From Cryptomeria japonica (lineage: Eukaryota > Streptophyta > Pinopsida > Cupressales > Cupressaceae), in contig NC_081409.1 in NCBI RefSeq assembly GCF_030272615.1, forward strand, positions 22,200,260 to 22,264,259: a stretch of DNA of 64,000 bases, written 5' to 3'. Position numbers and translations under genes: made by a program. Under the pieces are notes generated by a model. It made no database searches and was not told the origin of the DNA. It was given only the letters and a program-made list of their open reading frames with translations. Every line of letters starts with the position of its first letter. The stretch's first letter is position 1. Of the stretch, positions 23,783 to 36,400 are shown piece by piece.

Positions 23783-25135
23783 TTAATTTGGAATAGGTGC
23801 ACCTAACTCGGTAGGTAAGGTGCATTCTTCATTTGACACAACTTCCTTCTTTTTCCAAATCATCTTTAATTTTTCTTTTATTTCTTCAATGTCTTTTCTA
23901 GATTGATCTCTGCAATCTCTAGCCAAATGTCCAACTTTGTGACAATGAAAACATGCCATACCAGGATTTCTCCATGATCTTCGGTTGTTCATTCCAAACC
24001 TTATAAAATAGTTAGCACTAATATGTCCATATCTTCCACAACATTCACACCATATCCTTGTATTGTAATCCCATGGTACTATTGCATATTGTCGGTAAGG
24101 ATCTATGTGAGTTCTCTAACCTCTAGTGTTTACTCGGTGTGCAGACCACATGTAGTTCTTTTGCTTAAGCCAACACTTCTCAGTACTATGTCCATATCTA
24201 TTGTAGTTTCTACAAAACCCTTTGTATTTTTCCTTCTGATAGTTGTTAACAGACTTTGTCCTACATTGGTTAAATGTGTGACCATATTTATTGCAATTAT
24301 AACAATAACCATTGGACTTAGTGATATTCAGTTGCTTACCTTTTCTGATTTGGCACATGTTGGTAGTGTGACCTTGATTTCCACAGTAGTAGCAAATAGG
24401 CTTCTTTCTTTTGATGTTATTCCTTTTTCTAGCTTGCTTTGATGATTCTCCTCTCTCAATGGTATGAATTCCTTTCTCAGTAGAGTCTTTTCCTTTGTAA
24501 CCGAGTCCTGCATCTTTGTTGGGTCTTCTTGTATTTAGTTGCTCATCCAACATCTTTGATGCTTCATAACTCTTCTTCAGTGTTTCTTTGGTTTTCTTCT
24601 CTGTTTCAAGTTCATCGGTCAACCTTGATACTTCAAATTTCAATGCTTGATTTTCATCATTCTTTAGAATTGCTTCATGATGTGCATAACCTAGTTGATC
24701 TGTCATATTTTGTTGAATCCCAGTCAACCTTATGATTTCATCATTTTTATCAGATACTAAGACTTCAAGTTGTTGTTTCTCTCTTTCTAGATCTCTTGCT
24801 TTATCCTTAGCTGTCCTTAATGCATCTAGATTTTCAGTCATTTGTGTGCTGAAATGTTCATGTTCTCTTTTCATTGCTTTTAGTTGATCAACCAATGCTT
24901 TGTTCTTTTCTTTCAATACCCCAATCATTTCTTTAGTCTCTTTAGATATACTGTTCTTAGATGATGTCTCAATTTGTTCCACTAACTCTTGAGAAACCTG
25001 CAAATCATCAGATAATCTTCTTCTTACTTTCAGAGATTTTTGCATTTGCCTTTGCATGTCTGCAATCACTTGATTAGCATGATCTAGCTCTTCTTGCAAA
25101 TACACAATCCTCTGAGATTGTTTGTAGCCTTCCAT
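23783..25135 (-). pseudogene. Gag of element C with coiled coil and five zinc knuckles
   Basis: The frame opens at ATG 25135 (MEGYKQSQRIVYLQEEL), 53 bases after the primer site, and continues in one frame to 23783 with a single in-frame stop at 24116. Residues 1-210 form a long predicted coiled coil (heptad-like runs such as DLEREKQQLEVLVSDKNDE). Then come zinc knuckles: CYYCGNQGHTTNMC, CYNCNKYGHTFNQC, CRNYNRYGHSTEKC (second Cys lost), CECCGRYGHISANY (last Cys lost) and CFHCHKVGHLARDC. CX2CX4HX4C knuckles bind element RNA in Gag nucleocapsids. A coiled coil in place of a normal capsid domain is unusual; I see no capsid motif. The upstream extension into the LTR is fortuitous reading. Confidence 0.8.
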
Positions 25136-25183
25136 TGATAAGATCTTTCTCTTTAGGTAGTTAAACCCTTTTCCAAGATTCAA

Positions 25184-25195
25184 GCTCTGATACCA
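25184..25195 (-). other. Primer binding site of element C (initiator tRNA-Met)
   Basis: TGGTATCAGAGC on the minus strand, two bases after the LTR end CCTAACA. This is the classical site complementary to the 3' end of plant initiator tRNA-Met. Confidence 0.9.
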
Positions 25196-25197
25196 AT

Positions 25198-26348
25198 TGT
25201 TAGGCCCAATATGGAAAGCTAATGTACTGAGAGGGGAGGGGTGAATCAGTACTCCAAAACTTTTCTTGAATGATAACTTTACTATTATGCATAAATAGAA
25301 TAGTGCAGTAACATAAAATAAAGTTAAAACAAATAGATAACAATCATACATGATTCACTCCATAACACATATATTTTGGTTACGCAGAAACTCTTGGTTA
25401 GAGAGAAAAACTGCGGTGGGGATGGCACCCACAACTTCACTAGTGCAATAATAAAGAGTGCTCAGTTAGAGCTACATATTAGCTATTTCTGATAGCTTAC
25501 CCTGTTAGGAGTAACAAGATCTGTTAGATCTACCTTGCTAAAGGATTTTACAACACTTAATCTAAATGCCGCACCTGGTTAGAGGCTTTACAATTTATAG
25601 ACTTGATTAGAGTCTTTTACCCTATTAAAGGTTTCTCTTTCAACTTCACAATATTACAATAAAATCATTACAAATATCTACAACTTTACATTTGAAATGT
25701 TATAGCAGATTCTATGTGCTCAAAATAGATTACCTTGCTTATAGCATACCTCGGTAACCCATATAGTAACTCGGTAAACCCTTCTGTTTACTCTGTTCTT
25801 TGACTGTTCTTTGAAAACCTTCTCGGTGACCTCTGTGTCTTTGTAACAGTCTTCTTACATTCATGCACACCCCTTTAACTCATGCTGTATAAATATATCT
25901 CTTAAGACAGTGATCTAATTCATTGCTTCGATCTTACAAACACGATTCCTTGAATGAATAACTATACAAAATATTTCATTGGTTAGATTGATCTCAAAAT
26001 CATACACTATCTCTTAGTGCAATTTCCAATGTGATAACGGTTAGATGTGCCTCGATCTTGTAACACGTTTTCATATGCATGTCCAGGTTCAATGAATCTG
26101 GTAACACGTTTCACTTAGTGTATATCAACTCAGTGTGTCATCTTTGCTGCTCGGTAGACATAAAAAGATACTCGGTAGATAGCTCGGTGCATACTGCGTT
26201 CTGTGACTGCTTTCCTCTGTAACCAACTAGACTGTGCATACCGACTTCTCTGTGTATACCGACTGCATGATTCGGTAGTGTTAACCGACTAGAGTATATA
26301 GTATGACTTTGAATATAAAAACTAATGGCAATTTGATAAGTAGTAACA
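25198..26348 (-). repeat. 5' LTR of element C
   Basis: In plus view it runs TGTTAGGCCC to TAGTAACA, 1151 bp, followed by the TSD TCCTC (26349-26353). A minus-strand TATA-like ATATTTATA near 25886-25897 is the probable promoter core. Inside it lie many CTCGGT/CGACT repeats of the type seen in other LTRs of the region. Confidence 0.9.
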
Positions 26349-26517
26349 TCCTCATCATCAATAATTCTCCATCTTCCGATTTGTTAGTTGATCCAGTGGG
26401 GATTTGTTCCACCAACACTATTCTCCCAGTGTTCTCTGTCTTCTTATATTCAAAAGCATGATGTCCTTCTCCTCCACACTTATAGTGAGTACCTCTAAAC
26501 ACTCTTTTTTATCTTCT
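26349..26517 (-). pseudogene. Fragment of gypsy element E: gag zinc knuckle
   Basis: The minus-strand frame gives HYKCGGEGHHAFEYKK followed by GRIVLVEQ, the CX2CX4HX4C knuckle of a Ty3/gypsy gag with the first and last Cys changed to Tyr. It sits between Copia element D (start 26518) and element C. Its upstream part is at 39399-39960 beyond D, and its downstream part at 18273-18352 beyond C. Confidence 0.7.
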
Positions 26518-26970
26518 TGTTAGTGTAATTATTATTTTTATAGGATTTAATTACACTTTACTTAAGTTGACTTAGGATAATGCATCTCATTGTAGTTTGG
26601 ATATGAGACACTTGGGGAAGTGTGCACATAGGGATGATGCTTGTAGGAGACATTCCACCTTTTATGGTATTATCTTGTTGTTACATTCCACATTCGGTGG
26701 GTGATCCACCTCTTGTGGAATTTTATATTATTTCTCCTACTTACCCCTACTTTTTCTTACCTACCCTTGTTTCTCATTGGGCCACATGTCATGATTATAT
26801 GCTCACATATCCATTTGGCCTTGCATATATAAGCATGCCCATATTCATTATATTGGTTAATCCAGTTGATCACTTTTGCATATTGATGAGAATACAGTTT
26901 GATCTTGCCAAACTATTGTCTCTCTTGTGTGTGCTTTTCATTGTGCCCTTGATCTTGGCAAAATCTCACA
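26518..26970 (+). repeat. 5' LTR of Copia element D
   Basis: TGTTAGTGTAATTATT to GGCAAAATCTCACA, 453 bp. A TATA box (TATATAAG) at about 26826-26833 is the likely promoter core. It is followed directly by the primer site. Confidence 0.9.
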
Positions 26971-26983
26971 TGGTATCAGAGCC
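26971..26983 (+). other. Primer binding site of element D
   Basis: TGGTATCAGAGCC immediately after the 5' LTR; complementary to initiator tRNA-Met. Confidence 0.9.
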
Positions 26984-28474
26984 ATTGGGGCTTCATTGAT
27001 TGGTTTTGGGAGACATCTTGGAAGGCTTCTAATTTCGGATCTAAGGTGTTGCGCATTTTGGAGGCATCTTAGAGCGTTTTTGACCTCACCATTACATTCG
27101 GGAGGTCGTTTCCATAAAAATCGAGTATAAACTCGTCCAGATTTGGCAAAATTCTAATTTTGGGTGTTGGAGGATACTTTTACCCAATTTTGGGTAGTAC
27201 GGTACAAATTTCTTTTAAAAAAAATATTTTTTTTTCTGCGAAAATTTAATTTTCTTATTACTAAATTCGCAAATTTTTTTTAATAAAAAAAAACAAGGTT
27301 AAAATTGAAAAAAAAATAAAAAATCATTTTTTATATATTTGGGGGGGGGGGATCTTGCCGATGTCACCCCCGCAACAGACATCTTCTGCTGGCCTCAATG
27401 CCTCCTATCGCCGTTGGTTGCATCACCGACAACTCAATCGCCCAATGCTACTACAGCTCCCCGACGACTATGTGTCCCATGGTCTCGGCGACCACTACCT
27501 CCTGTTCGTCGACGACCGCCAGCTCCCTCTCTTGTAGCCCAACACTTGTCAGCTCATTGCCACGCAAAAAATCCTCATGGGATCTGACCTTGCACAGTCA
27601 GACAACCACGTGGCAATCCAAGTTACCTTGCCACATTATCTACCAACTGTGGGCCTTGTCAGCATTCCATGTGGAGTTTTCCATACGCCACATAATTCAT
27701 ACAACTGGCACAGTTAGCACGTCAGTCAGCCTGCCACATCACCCTATCCATACGGTCAATAAGGGGTTGCGAAGATTTTTTGATGGGCATATGACCATCA
27801 AATTTAACATAGTGAAGTGCCAACATCAGTACCTTTTGAAAATTTTAGACCCCTCACCATTGAGCAGTTTGAATTTTTGGGTCAACTTTGAAGGCCCATA
27901 TCTTGCTCAATTTTGCTCCTTTTTGGGTGCAATTTTTTTTTATTTGGGCTAATTTTACTTTCTCTCTGCAATGGTGTGATTATTTTCTAATTTTGGTGAA
28001 CAAGTTTTTCTGAATTTTTAGATTCTCTCAGCTATACTTGTCCAAACTTCAATTTTGCAACTTCAAAGGCTTCGTTTGGGTTCATACGACCTCCTTTTCA
28101 AGTGCTATTTTTTTTGAAAGTGCATATGTTTTGTCTACTTTCATAATCTATCAGTTTGCAGAGATTTTGAGTGGATATTGTACTTTCAAAAATTAGTCTT
28201 TTTTGGCTTACTTAGTACTTATAATTTTCTTGGATCTTAGTTTAGATCTCTTGCATTATCAGTTTGAGTCTCCTTTTGCCTCCTTGAGGCAGTTGTAAAG
28301 TTGATATCAAAAGTCCACTTTGCCATTTTTGCAAGTGGTCCATTGTACACGCACTAAGTATAAAGTGCCAAATCATCATCATCATTTTTTTTTGGGGGTG
28401 GGGGGGGGGGTTTCTTTGATTGAGTGAATTTGGGGGGGTGTCTTGTGTGATTGTGTTCTTTCATTTTTGTTTCT
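26984..28474 (+). other. Long untranslated leader of element D with G-runs and a GC-rich block
   Basis: About 1.5 kb without a supported coding frame. It contains a run of ten G at about 27341-27350, a GC- and CpG-richer block at 27351-27760, and a second G-rich tract (28390-28412). Open frames in the GC-rich block (27339-27587 and 27398-27952) overlap each other and have no recognisable domain. The remainder is T-rich. Confidence 0.55.
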
Positions 28475-29468
28475 ATGAGTCCTCATAAATTTCCACCTTT
28501 AACTCCACATAACTATGCATCTTGGAAAATAAAAGCATGGAGCAAACTAATGGAAAAAAGACTCACACATTACATAGATGGAATAATAGTAGCACCAACA
28601 GATCCTAAGGCTAGTCCTAATGCTCAATTAGAATGGCTCACTAAAAATTTCATGTCTCTTGGAACTTTGCATAAGTATGTATTAGATGACCTCATTTTTC
28701 ACATTGAGAAGTGTACTACAATCAAAGAGGCTTGGGGTATCTTTTAGAAATTGTATGGTCAAGTTGATGAAATTAGAGGCTACAAGATTGACAATGAGCT
28801 CACCAACTTGGATCCCAAGAATTTTGATACAATCCAAGATTATGTCACTAAGGCAAATGAGCTAAGAGCAAAGCTTAAGGATTGTGGAATTGAACAAAAA
28901 GGATGCTCAATTGGTATTCAACTTGTTGGACAAGCTTCCATCCGAATATGTAGCATTTGTTTCTAGCTTCCAAACTCATCGCTTGACAGTGAGGAGTTCC
29001 TACACTATGCCTTCATTTGATGCTTTCACATAAATGTTGATGTTGGAATAATCTAAGTTGTTGAACATGGGGATTCTCAAGTCTTCAAAGTCCAAGGCTT
29101 TGGTGGCTAATCAAGGGAGTCAAGGGAGTCAAGGAAAAGATTCCAATAAGAAGAAGAAGCAATCTAAGTCAAAGCCACAATAGGAAAAAGGACAATTATC
29201 CTCTCCATCACAAGGCTATTTTTCATCCTCTTCCAAAAAAGGGAACCCACCTAAGAAGGAAAAACCAGCTTGTGCTTATTGAAAGACGTATGGTCATGAC
29301 GAGCATCGATGCCACACTAAGCAAGTTGATGAGTTGACAAATCTCCTTAAGAAGAACAACATCAATTTTCCATCCGCCTACAACAAGAAGGAATCATGTC
29401 CTTCCACTTCCTCACAGTCTAAGGGAAAAGGGCAAGCATTTGTGGCTACAACAAGTTCTTCACAGTAG
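28475..29468 (+). pseudogene. Gag of Copia element D
   Basis: The start is ATG 28475 (MSPHKFPPLTPHNYASWKIK), typical of Copia gag of the UBN2 type, with NYASWK and the later YKIDNELTNLDPKNFDTIQD. A stop lies at 28748 and a frameshift near 28905, after which LPSEYVAFVSSF continues the capsid. The zinc knuckle region (ACAYxKTYGHDEHRCHTK, about 29268-29320) has lost its second Cys to a stop. Gag packages element RNA. The degraded frame is continuous in homology up to the protease. Confidence 0.8.
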
Positions 29469-30961
29469 TGGATACTTGACTTGGGTGCCTCTTATCACAT
29501 GGGTTCTACAAAGGAGCAATTTTCTTCATTGGATCCATCTAAGGTACCTCACGTTTACATAGATGATGATACACAAGTTGAGGTAGAAGGGAAAGGTTTG
29601 GTTGCCATGGATGATGGAACATTTGAGAATGTTCTTTATGTTCCTAACTTGTCTACCAATCTTCTCTCTATCTACCAAATCACTCACTATGGGAATGGGA
29701 AAAAGGTCGAGTTTACACCTGATTCAATTGTGGTAAAAGAAATTGATAATGATGCCTTGGTAGTAGTGGGACAAGTCAATGAAAATTCAAGGCTTTATTA
29801 ATTCTCCCACTTTGTGCCAAGATCTCCTTCTATGGCCTTTCTTACTCATTCAAATTTAGAAAGTAAGCTATGGCATGAGTGGTTTGGTCACCTCAACTAC
29901 CACTATCTTCAACATCTTAGTAGTAAAGGCATGGTCACAGGTCTACCTCGAATTAGTTTTTCAAAGGGTGTATGTTCATGATGTTCCATGGGAAAGCATC
30001 CTGAGAAGAAGTTTGATAAGGGGAAACCTTGGAGAGCTTTGGAAGTTCTTCAACTTGTTCACAACAATGTAGTAGGTCGATTTCCTTCACCTTCATTTAG
30101 TAGGGCCTGCTATGTCCTCACCTTCATTGATGACTACTCTCGCTTCACTTGGGTCTATTTTCTTGTTCATAAGAGTGAAGTGTTGATAGATTTCTAGCCT
30201 TCAAGGCTCATGTGGAGAAGCAATTAAGGAAAGCGATCAAGATCCTTTGCACAGATAATGGAAGGGAATATGTGAACAAAAGACTTGAGGATTTTTGTAC
30301 ATTTGAGGGGATTGATCTTCAACATTTAGTTACCTACACTCCACATCAGAATGGAGTCGCAGAAAGAAAGAATAGAACTCTCAAGGAAATGGCTAGCTGT
30401 ATGATACATGCACGTTCTCTTGATCCCGCCTTTTGGGGAGAGGCTATCAGTTGTACTACACACATCCAAAATTGGGTTCCTCACAAAGCTTTGATGGGTA
30501 TTACTCCTTTTGAGGCTTGGGTTGGTGGGAAACCAATTGTGAGACATTTTAGAGCCTTTGGGTGTCCACCATGGGCTCACATTCCTCCTTAGAAACACAA
30601 GGCATTGGAACCTCAGAGTAGGCCTTGTATTTTTGTTGGATATCCTGAGGGTGTTAAGGCATATCGATTGATAGATCCAAAGACACATGAGGTGTTTATT
30701 GAGAGGAGTGTTCATTTTGAGGAAAGCTCTCCTAGCTTAGCCTCAATTCTTCCTCTACCTTCCTCCATTGTGGATAGTGATGAGAGTGATTCAGATGATG
30801 AGACTCCTTCAACTCTGACTTGCAGGGTTACACCTCCACAGGGTCCACTCACAGTTGAGGAGGCTTGTCCTCCACGTCCACCTAGACCTCGTTGGGCTCG
30901 ACAGACACTTGATTTATCGGGTTCTCTTGTTGGGGATCCTTCAGATACATGGAGGACTTGA
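29469..30961 (+). pseudogene. Protease and integrase of Copia element D
   Basis: Protease: WILDLGASYHMG near 29469 stands at the catalytic D-S/T-G-A, with Leu replacing Ser/Thr. NVLYVPNLSTNLLSIYQ follows. Integrase: the zinc-finger region is LWHEWFGHLNYHYL with the CxxC part decayed; the catalytic core has FIDDYSRFTWVYFL, ILCTDNGREYVN (second Asp) and HQNGVAERKNRT (catalytic Glu); the C-terminal part has FGCPPWAHIPP and FVGYPEGVKAYRL. A Ser/Asp-rich linker runs to 30961. Stops at 29801, 29970, 30197 and 30592, and shifts between them, make it non-functional. Confidence 0.85.
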
Positions 30962-31039
30962 TCACAACATCAAGGCCTTCCACATGCATACATTTCTACT
31001 ACTTCCAATCCACAAACATTTTAGGAAGCATCAGGGGTT

Positions 31040-31832
31040 CCCGAGTTGGACCAAACTATGGAGGAAGAGTATAGTTCCTTGATGAGGATCAACACTTGGT
31101 AGTTAGTCCCTCTCCCTAAGGGGAGAAAGATGGTTCGATGTAAGTGGATCTATCAGACCAAGTTTGCAAAGGATGGTAGTGTGGATAAGTATAAGGCTCA
31201 ACTTGTTGCAAAAGGTTTCTCACAGGTTCCAGGTGTTGACTATACTGAGACCTTCGCGCCTATAACCAAGATGAACTCCATTCACTTGACACTTGCTATT
31301 GCAGTAACTCATCATTGGGCTGTCCATCAGATGGATATGAAGAGTTCTTTTCTTCATGGGGATCTTGATGAGGAGATATATATGGAGGAGCCATAGGGTT
31401 TCATCCAAGATTCTTCATTGGTTTGCTGACTGAGGAAATCTCTCTATAGCCTTAAGCAGGCCCCTAGGGCTTGGTATGACAAGATGGATTCTTTCCTTCT
31501 CTTAGCAGGGTTCACCAGGTGTCATTCTAATCCAAATGTCTACATTTTGCGACAGGATGACTCACATTTGATACTTATGCTCTATGTTGATGTTTTGATC
31601 ATTATAGGGAGCACCTCATCCATCATTAGCAGTGTCAAATATGCTTTTCATGACAAATTTGTTATGACTGACTTGGGTCTTTTGCATTACTTTCTCAGGA
31701 TAGAGATTTCACAGTCACCTTCTGGATTACACTTTCGCAGCCCAAGTATGCTCTTGATCTACTTGCACACTCTCATATGGTTGATTGTAAGCCTACATCG
31801 ACTCCCTTTCTTTTAGGAGTCAAGCTTGAGGT
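31040..31832 (+). pseudogene. Reverse transcriptase of Copia element D, 5' part
   Basis: Codons give MEEEYSSLMRINTW, VRCKWIYQTKFAKDGSVDKY, the block VHQMDMKSSFLHGDLDEEIY (first catalytic Asp present as in QMDVKSAFLNG), SLYSLKQAPRAWYDKM, and MLYVDVLIIIGS. The last is normally YVDD, so one catalytic Asp is replaced by Val. The frame is cut after GVKLE by the insertion of F at 31833 and resumes at 37966. Stops at 31100, 31397 and 31430 are present. Confidence 0.85.
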
Positions 31833-33446
31833 TGATGGTATGATGAAAGAATAAGTATCTAATCAACTACAAAGAGGGGGGGTGAATCAGTAGATAGAAA
31901 AATTGATACAAACTTCACCAATCTCAAAAACCAATCTCTCAAAGTAAACTTATAACTTAACAATGTAATACCTCTTGTCAAGATAAAAACTCATTAAATA
32001 AACTGGTTGACTGTTACAAAAAAATAACAGTAAACAACTTCTTCATTTCTCAATGCTTCCGGTTATCATGACTTATCAAAATAGTTAAGTAGTTAAGTAA
32101 ATAAATCATGAAAACATAACCACAAAAACATTCACCACTTGACACAAATATTTTTGATGTGGAAACCCAAATAGGTAAAAACCACGATGAGATGAGACTC
32201 ACAAGATAACTATCTGAACTCTTCTAAAGTTCTCCCTATTAGGAGCCTAGCCTGTTAAAGCTTTACAAAAAGTGTTGTTAAGAACTGATCCTATTAGGAA
32301 TCACTCAGTTAAGGGATTGACTACAAATGCCTTGTTAGAAGCAATACCCTGTAAGGAGTAACCTCGATAGAGGATTTGAAAATCCAATCTAATGGACCAC
32401 CTTGTTAGAGGATTTGAATAGCACCAAGCCTAAGCTCGTTAGAGCTTACTTGGTTATGGGATTTCAATTCTACTGTAATTGTTAGAAAACAACAAGAGTT
32501 TGCTGATCTATCTGAATAGCACTACACTTGCTTGATCAGATCCATTTCATGCTCCTATCTGCCTTTACTAAAACTGCAGATACATCATCTGGTTCGACAA
32601 CCTCACACTCAATTAAACTATGTCTATCTCTTTGCCAACTCATTAAACAAAACAACTTCATCGACCTTATAAAAAAATCAATTAAAATCTGTTGGTAAAA
32701 AAATTTGTCTTTCCTTATTTGTTTAATCTTAAAGCATTGCAGGTCATAGAGAGGCAGACAAACTTTTACCAAATAGTTGGAAAATCATTATATTGATTAA
32801 CCTCTGAATTAAGGTACAACTCCCTCTAGTAAATATTCGTTCGACTCCAAATTACATACAATCAATAGAATGCTTTTCACCAGAAAGCACTTAAAGGCAA
32901 TTGCATACACCAATCAATACAAAATGAATGCAAGCACTGATCCATATATAACTTTTTATATAAAGCCGACAGACTTCATACGAACACTAAAACAAAATGA
33001 AAAGCTTATAAAGATGAAATTTGCCAGTAGTTTTCTGCACACATTGAAAGTATAACAGCCTCTTCTTTGAAATAGATTTACACAAAAATCAAACTTCAAA
33101 TATCAAACACACAGATTTGAAACTAAAAATAGCTGTTAACAAGATTTTGCATTCATCGATGGTCATCCACTTTCTGCATACACAAAATGTTTTTAGCCAA
33201 TCTTAAAGATATTCTTTTCAAAAACTTAGTGAACCTGTTCAAAGTCATTACAAAACATATTTATAGGTCACTAGACCCAATAGTTCCTATTTACCAAACT
33301 AAAATTAACTCGTAAGAGTTAATAGAAAGCAACCCTAAATGTATAACTAAAACTAAGGAAAACAACTAGACTCGCTGGCAAACAACTGCCAGCAGTGCTA
33401 GTCATGTCGTCTGCTCAGTTCTGGTGTGATTGCTCGAGTTGGTGTC

Positions 33447-36400
33447 TTAAATGGACACCATCACCACCTTTGCCGCGCTCCACTCTCGATGCACTTTTGA
33501 AAACTCCTGGATTACAGTTACGTGTGGCAAACTGATATGAATTACTCTCTGCTTCTAGAGCTCCTTCTTTCTCTTCACCATCTGCACTTTATCTCTATGG
33601 GAATCCGGTTGATCGAGACAAATAGTGAGCATCGATTCCACTTTAGAGATCCTCACAAAGTCTTCCATGGACAAGGATTTCTCCATCTTGATTTGTCTGA
33701 TATGGCTACTAAACTAGTTAATCATCTTCGTAGTGTCTTCTAGGGTTTTGCTATCTTCTTTAAGTAATTAGACATCCACGCAATGCAAGTCCTTCTACAT
33801 GGTTGCCCTTAAGGCCATTAATTCATGATGCAGACTGGCTAACTCATTATAACCCTGTTCAATAATTTGGTTGTGCCACTCAATACTCTCCTTACAAATA
33901 AACATTACATCCTCATTTAATCCCAACACTTGATTCTCAGCAAGAAAGTTCATTAGACCATAACACTGAATATCACACATCTATTTTGAAACCACAACCC
34001 ACTTAGATTTCTCCTTCTGCCACGAGATCAAGTCAGAGTCCAATGCTTTGGTGACCTCATTGGCTTCTTTGAAAATCTAGACCAAATCCGTTATGTAATT
34101 ACTTGCCCGATGCATGATCGAGGTGAGCCATTCTGAGAAAACCTCGACAATCATCCTGTTTCATTGAACGTCATCGAAGAATTTTTGATTGCTAGGTGAT
34201 TTTGGACTAAATGGTCCTGAATGTTGGGACAATGGTAATGGGCTATTCTGCAAAGCATGAATATACTGGGCCATTTGTGTTAAACTTTGTTTCAACTCAG
34301 CCTTGTCTCTCTCGTCCTTCCAAGTATGGGAGATAATTCATTTAGTCAAAGTCTCTAGATGCTTCACATCTACGACTCTGGTTTCGACCCCCAAATCAAT
34401 TCATTCAATAGTGTAGTCTGCTTTAGAATCCATAGCAACATCTTTGTTGGACTCGATTCTAGCAATGTCTGCAGTCCAATGCTTTGTGCTCTCGTCAAAA
34501 TCAATCATAGCCTCTATTTTTAACTTTTTGGGCTTTGTAGACCTTCCTAGACATTTACTCACAACGTCCTCCATTAAATCTGAACCACATTCCTTTTCCT
34601 GGTGATTGAATCACTTAACCATTTTGGTGCTAGAGTCAGTTCTTTTGAAGGCATGGGTGGAAATCCTGCTAAGGATGGTGGTGTGGCATGGTCTATATGA
34701 GATTGGATTTCGAGTGTCCTTGGGTCCTGGAAAATAGTATCCATGTCAATTGAAACCTTGTTTGCTTCGGAAACAAGGGATGTCATCTTGCATAGTGTTT
34801 CTTCTGCGTCCAAATCCAGAATGAGATGAGAAGCCGGTGGCTGGAAACTCTTCTTGGACCTTGACCTGGTCACTCGACCAGCAATAGAAAGCTCAACCCC
34901 GATGTCAAGTTTCTCTTCTTTAATCCTTGCCTATCCTTTTCCTGCATCAAAAATGAGAATGTTAGTCAAAACAAAAGCTTTACTTGCGGTACTCCTCTTT
35001 CCACTTTTGCTTCTTGAACTGGTTGTTCATGTCGGATGAAATTGACAACTCCTAAGCCAATTTTCTGTCCTGCACATTACACTGAAGGTGCGTGTCTGAA
35101 TACTATCCCCCATCTTCTTGCTCCAATCCACTTCTGGAAGAGGTTCATCATGGACCCGCTTCATAAACTCTGAATCAAGTATGTCTTCATCATCAGTGGT
35201 GACACCCGAGGTATCCATTGGCAATTTCATGTCATGAATTTGTTTCAAAGTTAATCTAGACCAACTCCTTCTTCGTACTTCAAATTCATCATGGCAACCC
35301 TCCCAATAATCCTCCAACTGAGGAACATGCTGATCAAGTACCATCTTCTTCACATACTGAGCAATAAAACCTTTACTATCAAAGTTATCCCTTTTCACAA
35401 AGGTCTTCAAATGACACCTTTTAAATTCCAGTTCAAGATTTAGTGCATCAGAGACTGACCTACAACTATAATGGCCTAAATCAATGGGAAAAATCCCACT
35501 TGTGTCAGAGTCCTCACCATAATCTTTTGCGACATAAGCAAGCTGTCTAGAAACTTCGATCAAAATATAGGAGTCTGAAATGTACTTGGGTAGTCTAAAG
35601 GATTCACCTTTAAATCCTCCAACTCTTAGGTAAGTGAAGTGGCTGAATTGTATAAAGAAACTACCATATATGTTAACAAGCTCAACTGCTTGTGCATACA
35701 TTCTTCTATGCAAATTACCCTGTAATTCAAAGATCAACCTTCCAATGAAAACATCATTCCAACACAAATAATCATCAACATGCCCTTTCAAAGTCAAACT
35801 AGGATGATACTCATAAATTCTCATGCCTTGAACCCATTTTACATGAGACAACCCAAACCATTCTCTCACACAGGCAAGCATATATAACAGATAGGATGAC
35901 ATATAAAAATTAGGCATTCCCAGATAATTACTCAAACCTTCATGTAACCTTTCTGCAATGACAGTTCCCCAGTCGATGAACCGACTTCTATCCAGAGTGA
36001 CCTGGATGAAGAAATACATTCAGTCCTCCCAGTAAAAAGAGTGGGAATTACCCTTTACCCTGCTCAACAGTATTACCAAGTCTCGGATCGCAGGATTTAA
36101 ATGTTCATGGGTTAGAGGTCTTGGCCACATCGAGCCCCCTTTTTGGAATTTTAGGAGCTAGTTCCGTGCAATAACAATTCTATAATACTGCTTTTTCTCA
36201 GAGAAAACTCCGTAGGATTTACCAATGGTCCAATCTTCATAGGGTTCCCAGTGTGGAATACCCATGGCTGCCATTATTGTCTGTCTATCAATGGACAACA
36301 AGACTTCACCATCATTTTTCCTTATGCATCTATTACCCTTGTCATAATGATTCATACATTCTAAGACTAACTCAGGGCAAGGAGCAACTGTGGGAAAGGC

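Larger units (their letters stand above)
18358..26348 (-). mobile_element. Element C: complete pol-less LTR retrotransposon (TSD TCCTC)
   Basis: This 7991-bp insertion has the full structure of an LTR retrotransposon: 5-bp target duplication TCCTC (18353-18357 and 26349-26353), two LTRs of 1135 and 1151 bp that look about 96-97% identical by eye, a primer site complementary to initiator tRNA-Met, a purine tract, a gag with zinc knuckles, and a second frame of about 1,128 codons. No protease, RT, RNase H or integrase motif is present on either strand between the LTRs. It is inserted in gypsy element E. High LTR identity makes it one of the youngest insertions here. It must have been mobilised by enzymes supplied in trans. 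Confidence 0.9.

Noticed and set aside
24023-24735. Plus-strand frames of 139 and 68 codons
   Set aside because: Antisense shadow of the gag of element C, which has zinc knuckles on the other strand.
25184-25195. tRNA gene suspected from TGGTATCAGAGC here and at 26971 and 54166
   Set aside because: Only the 12-13 nt primer site complementary to the tRNA 3' end is present, each next to an LTR; no cloverleaf sequence.
27339-27952. Three overlapping plus-strand frames in the GC-rich Copia leader
   Set aside because: Overlap in all frames because stops are rare in GC-rich DNA; no domain, and upstream of a convincing gag start.
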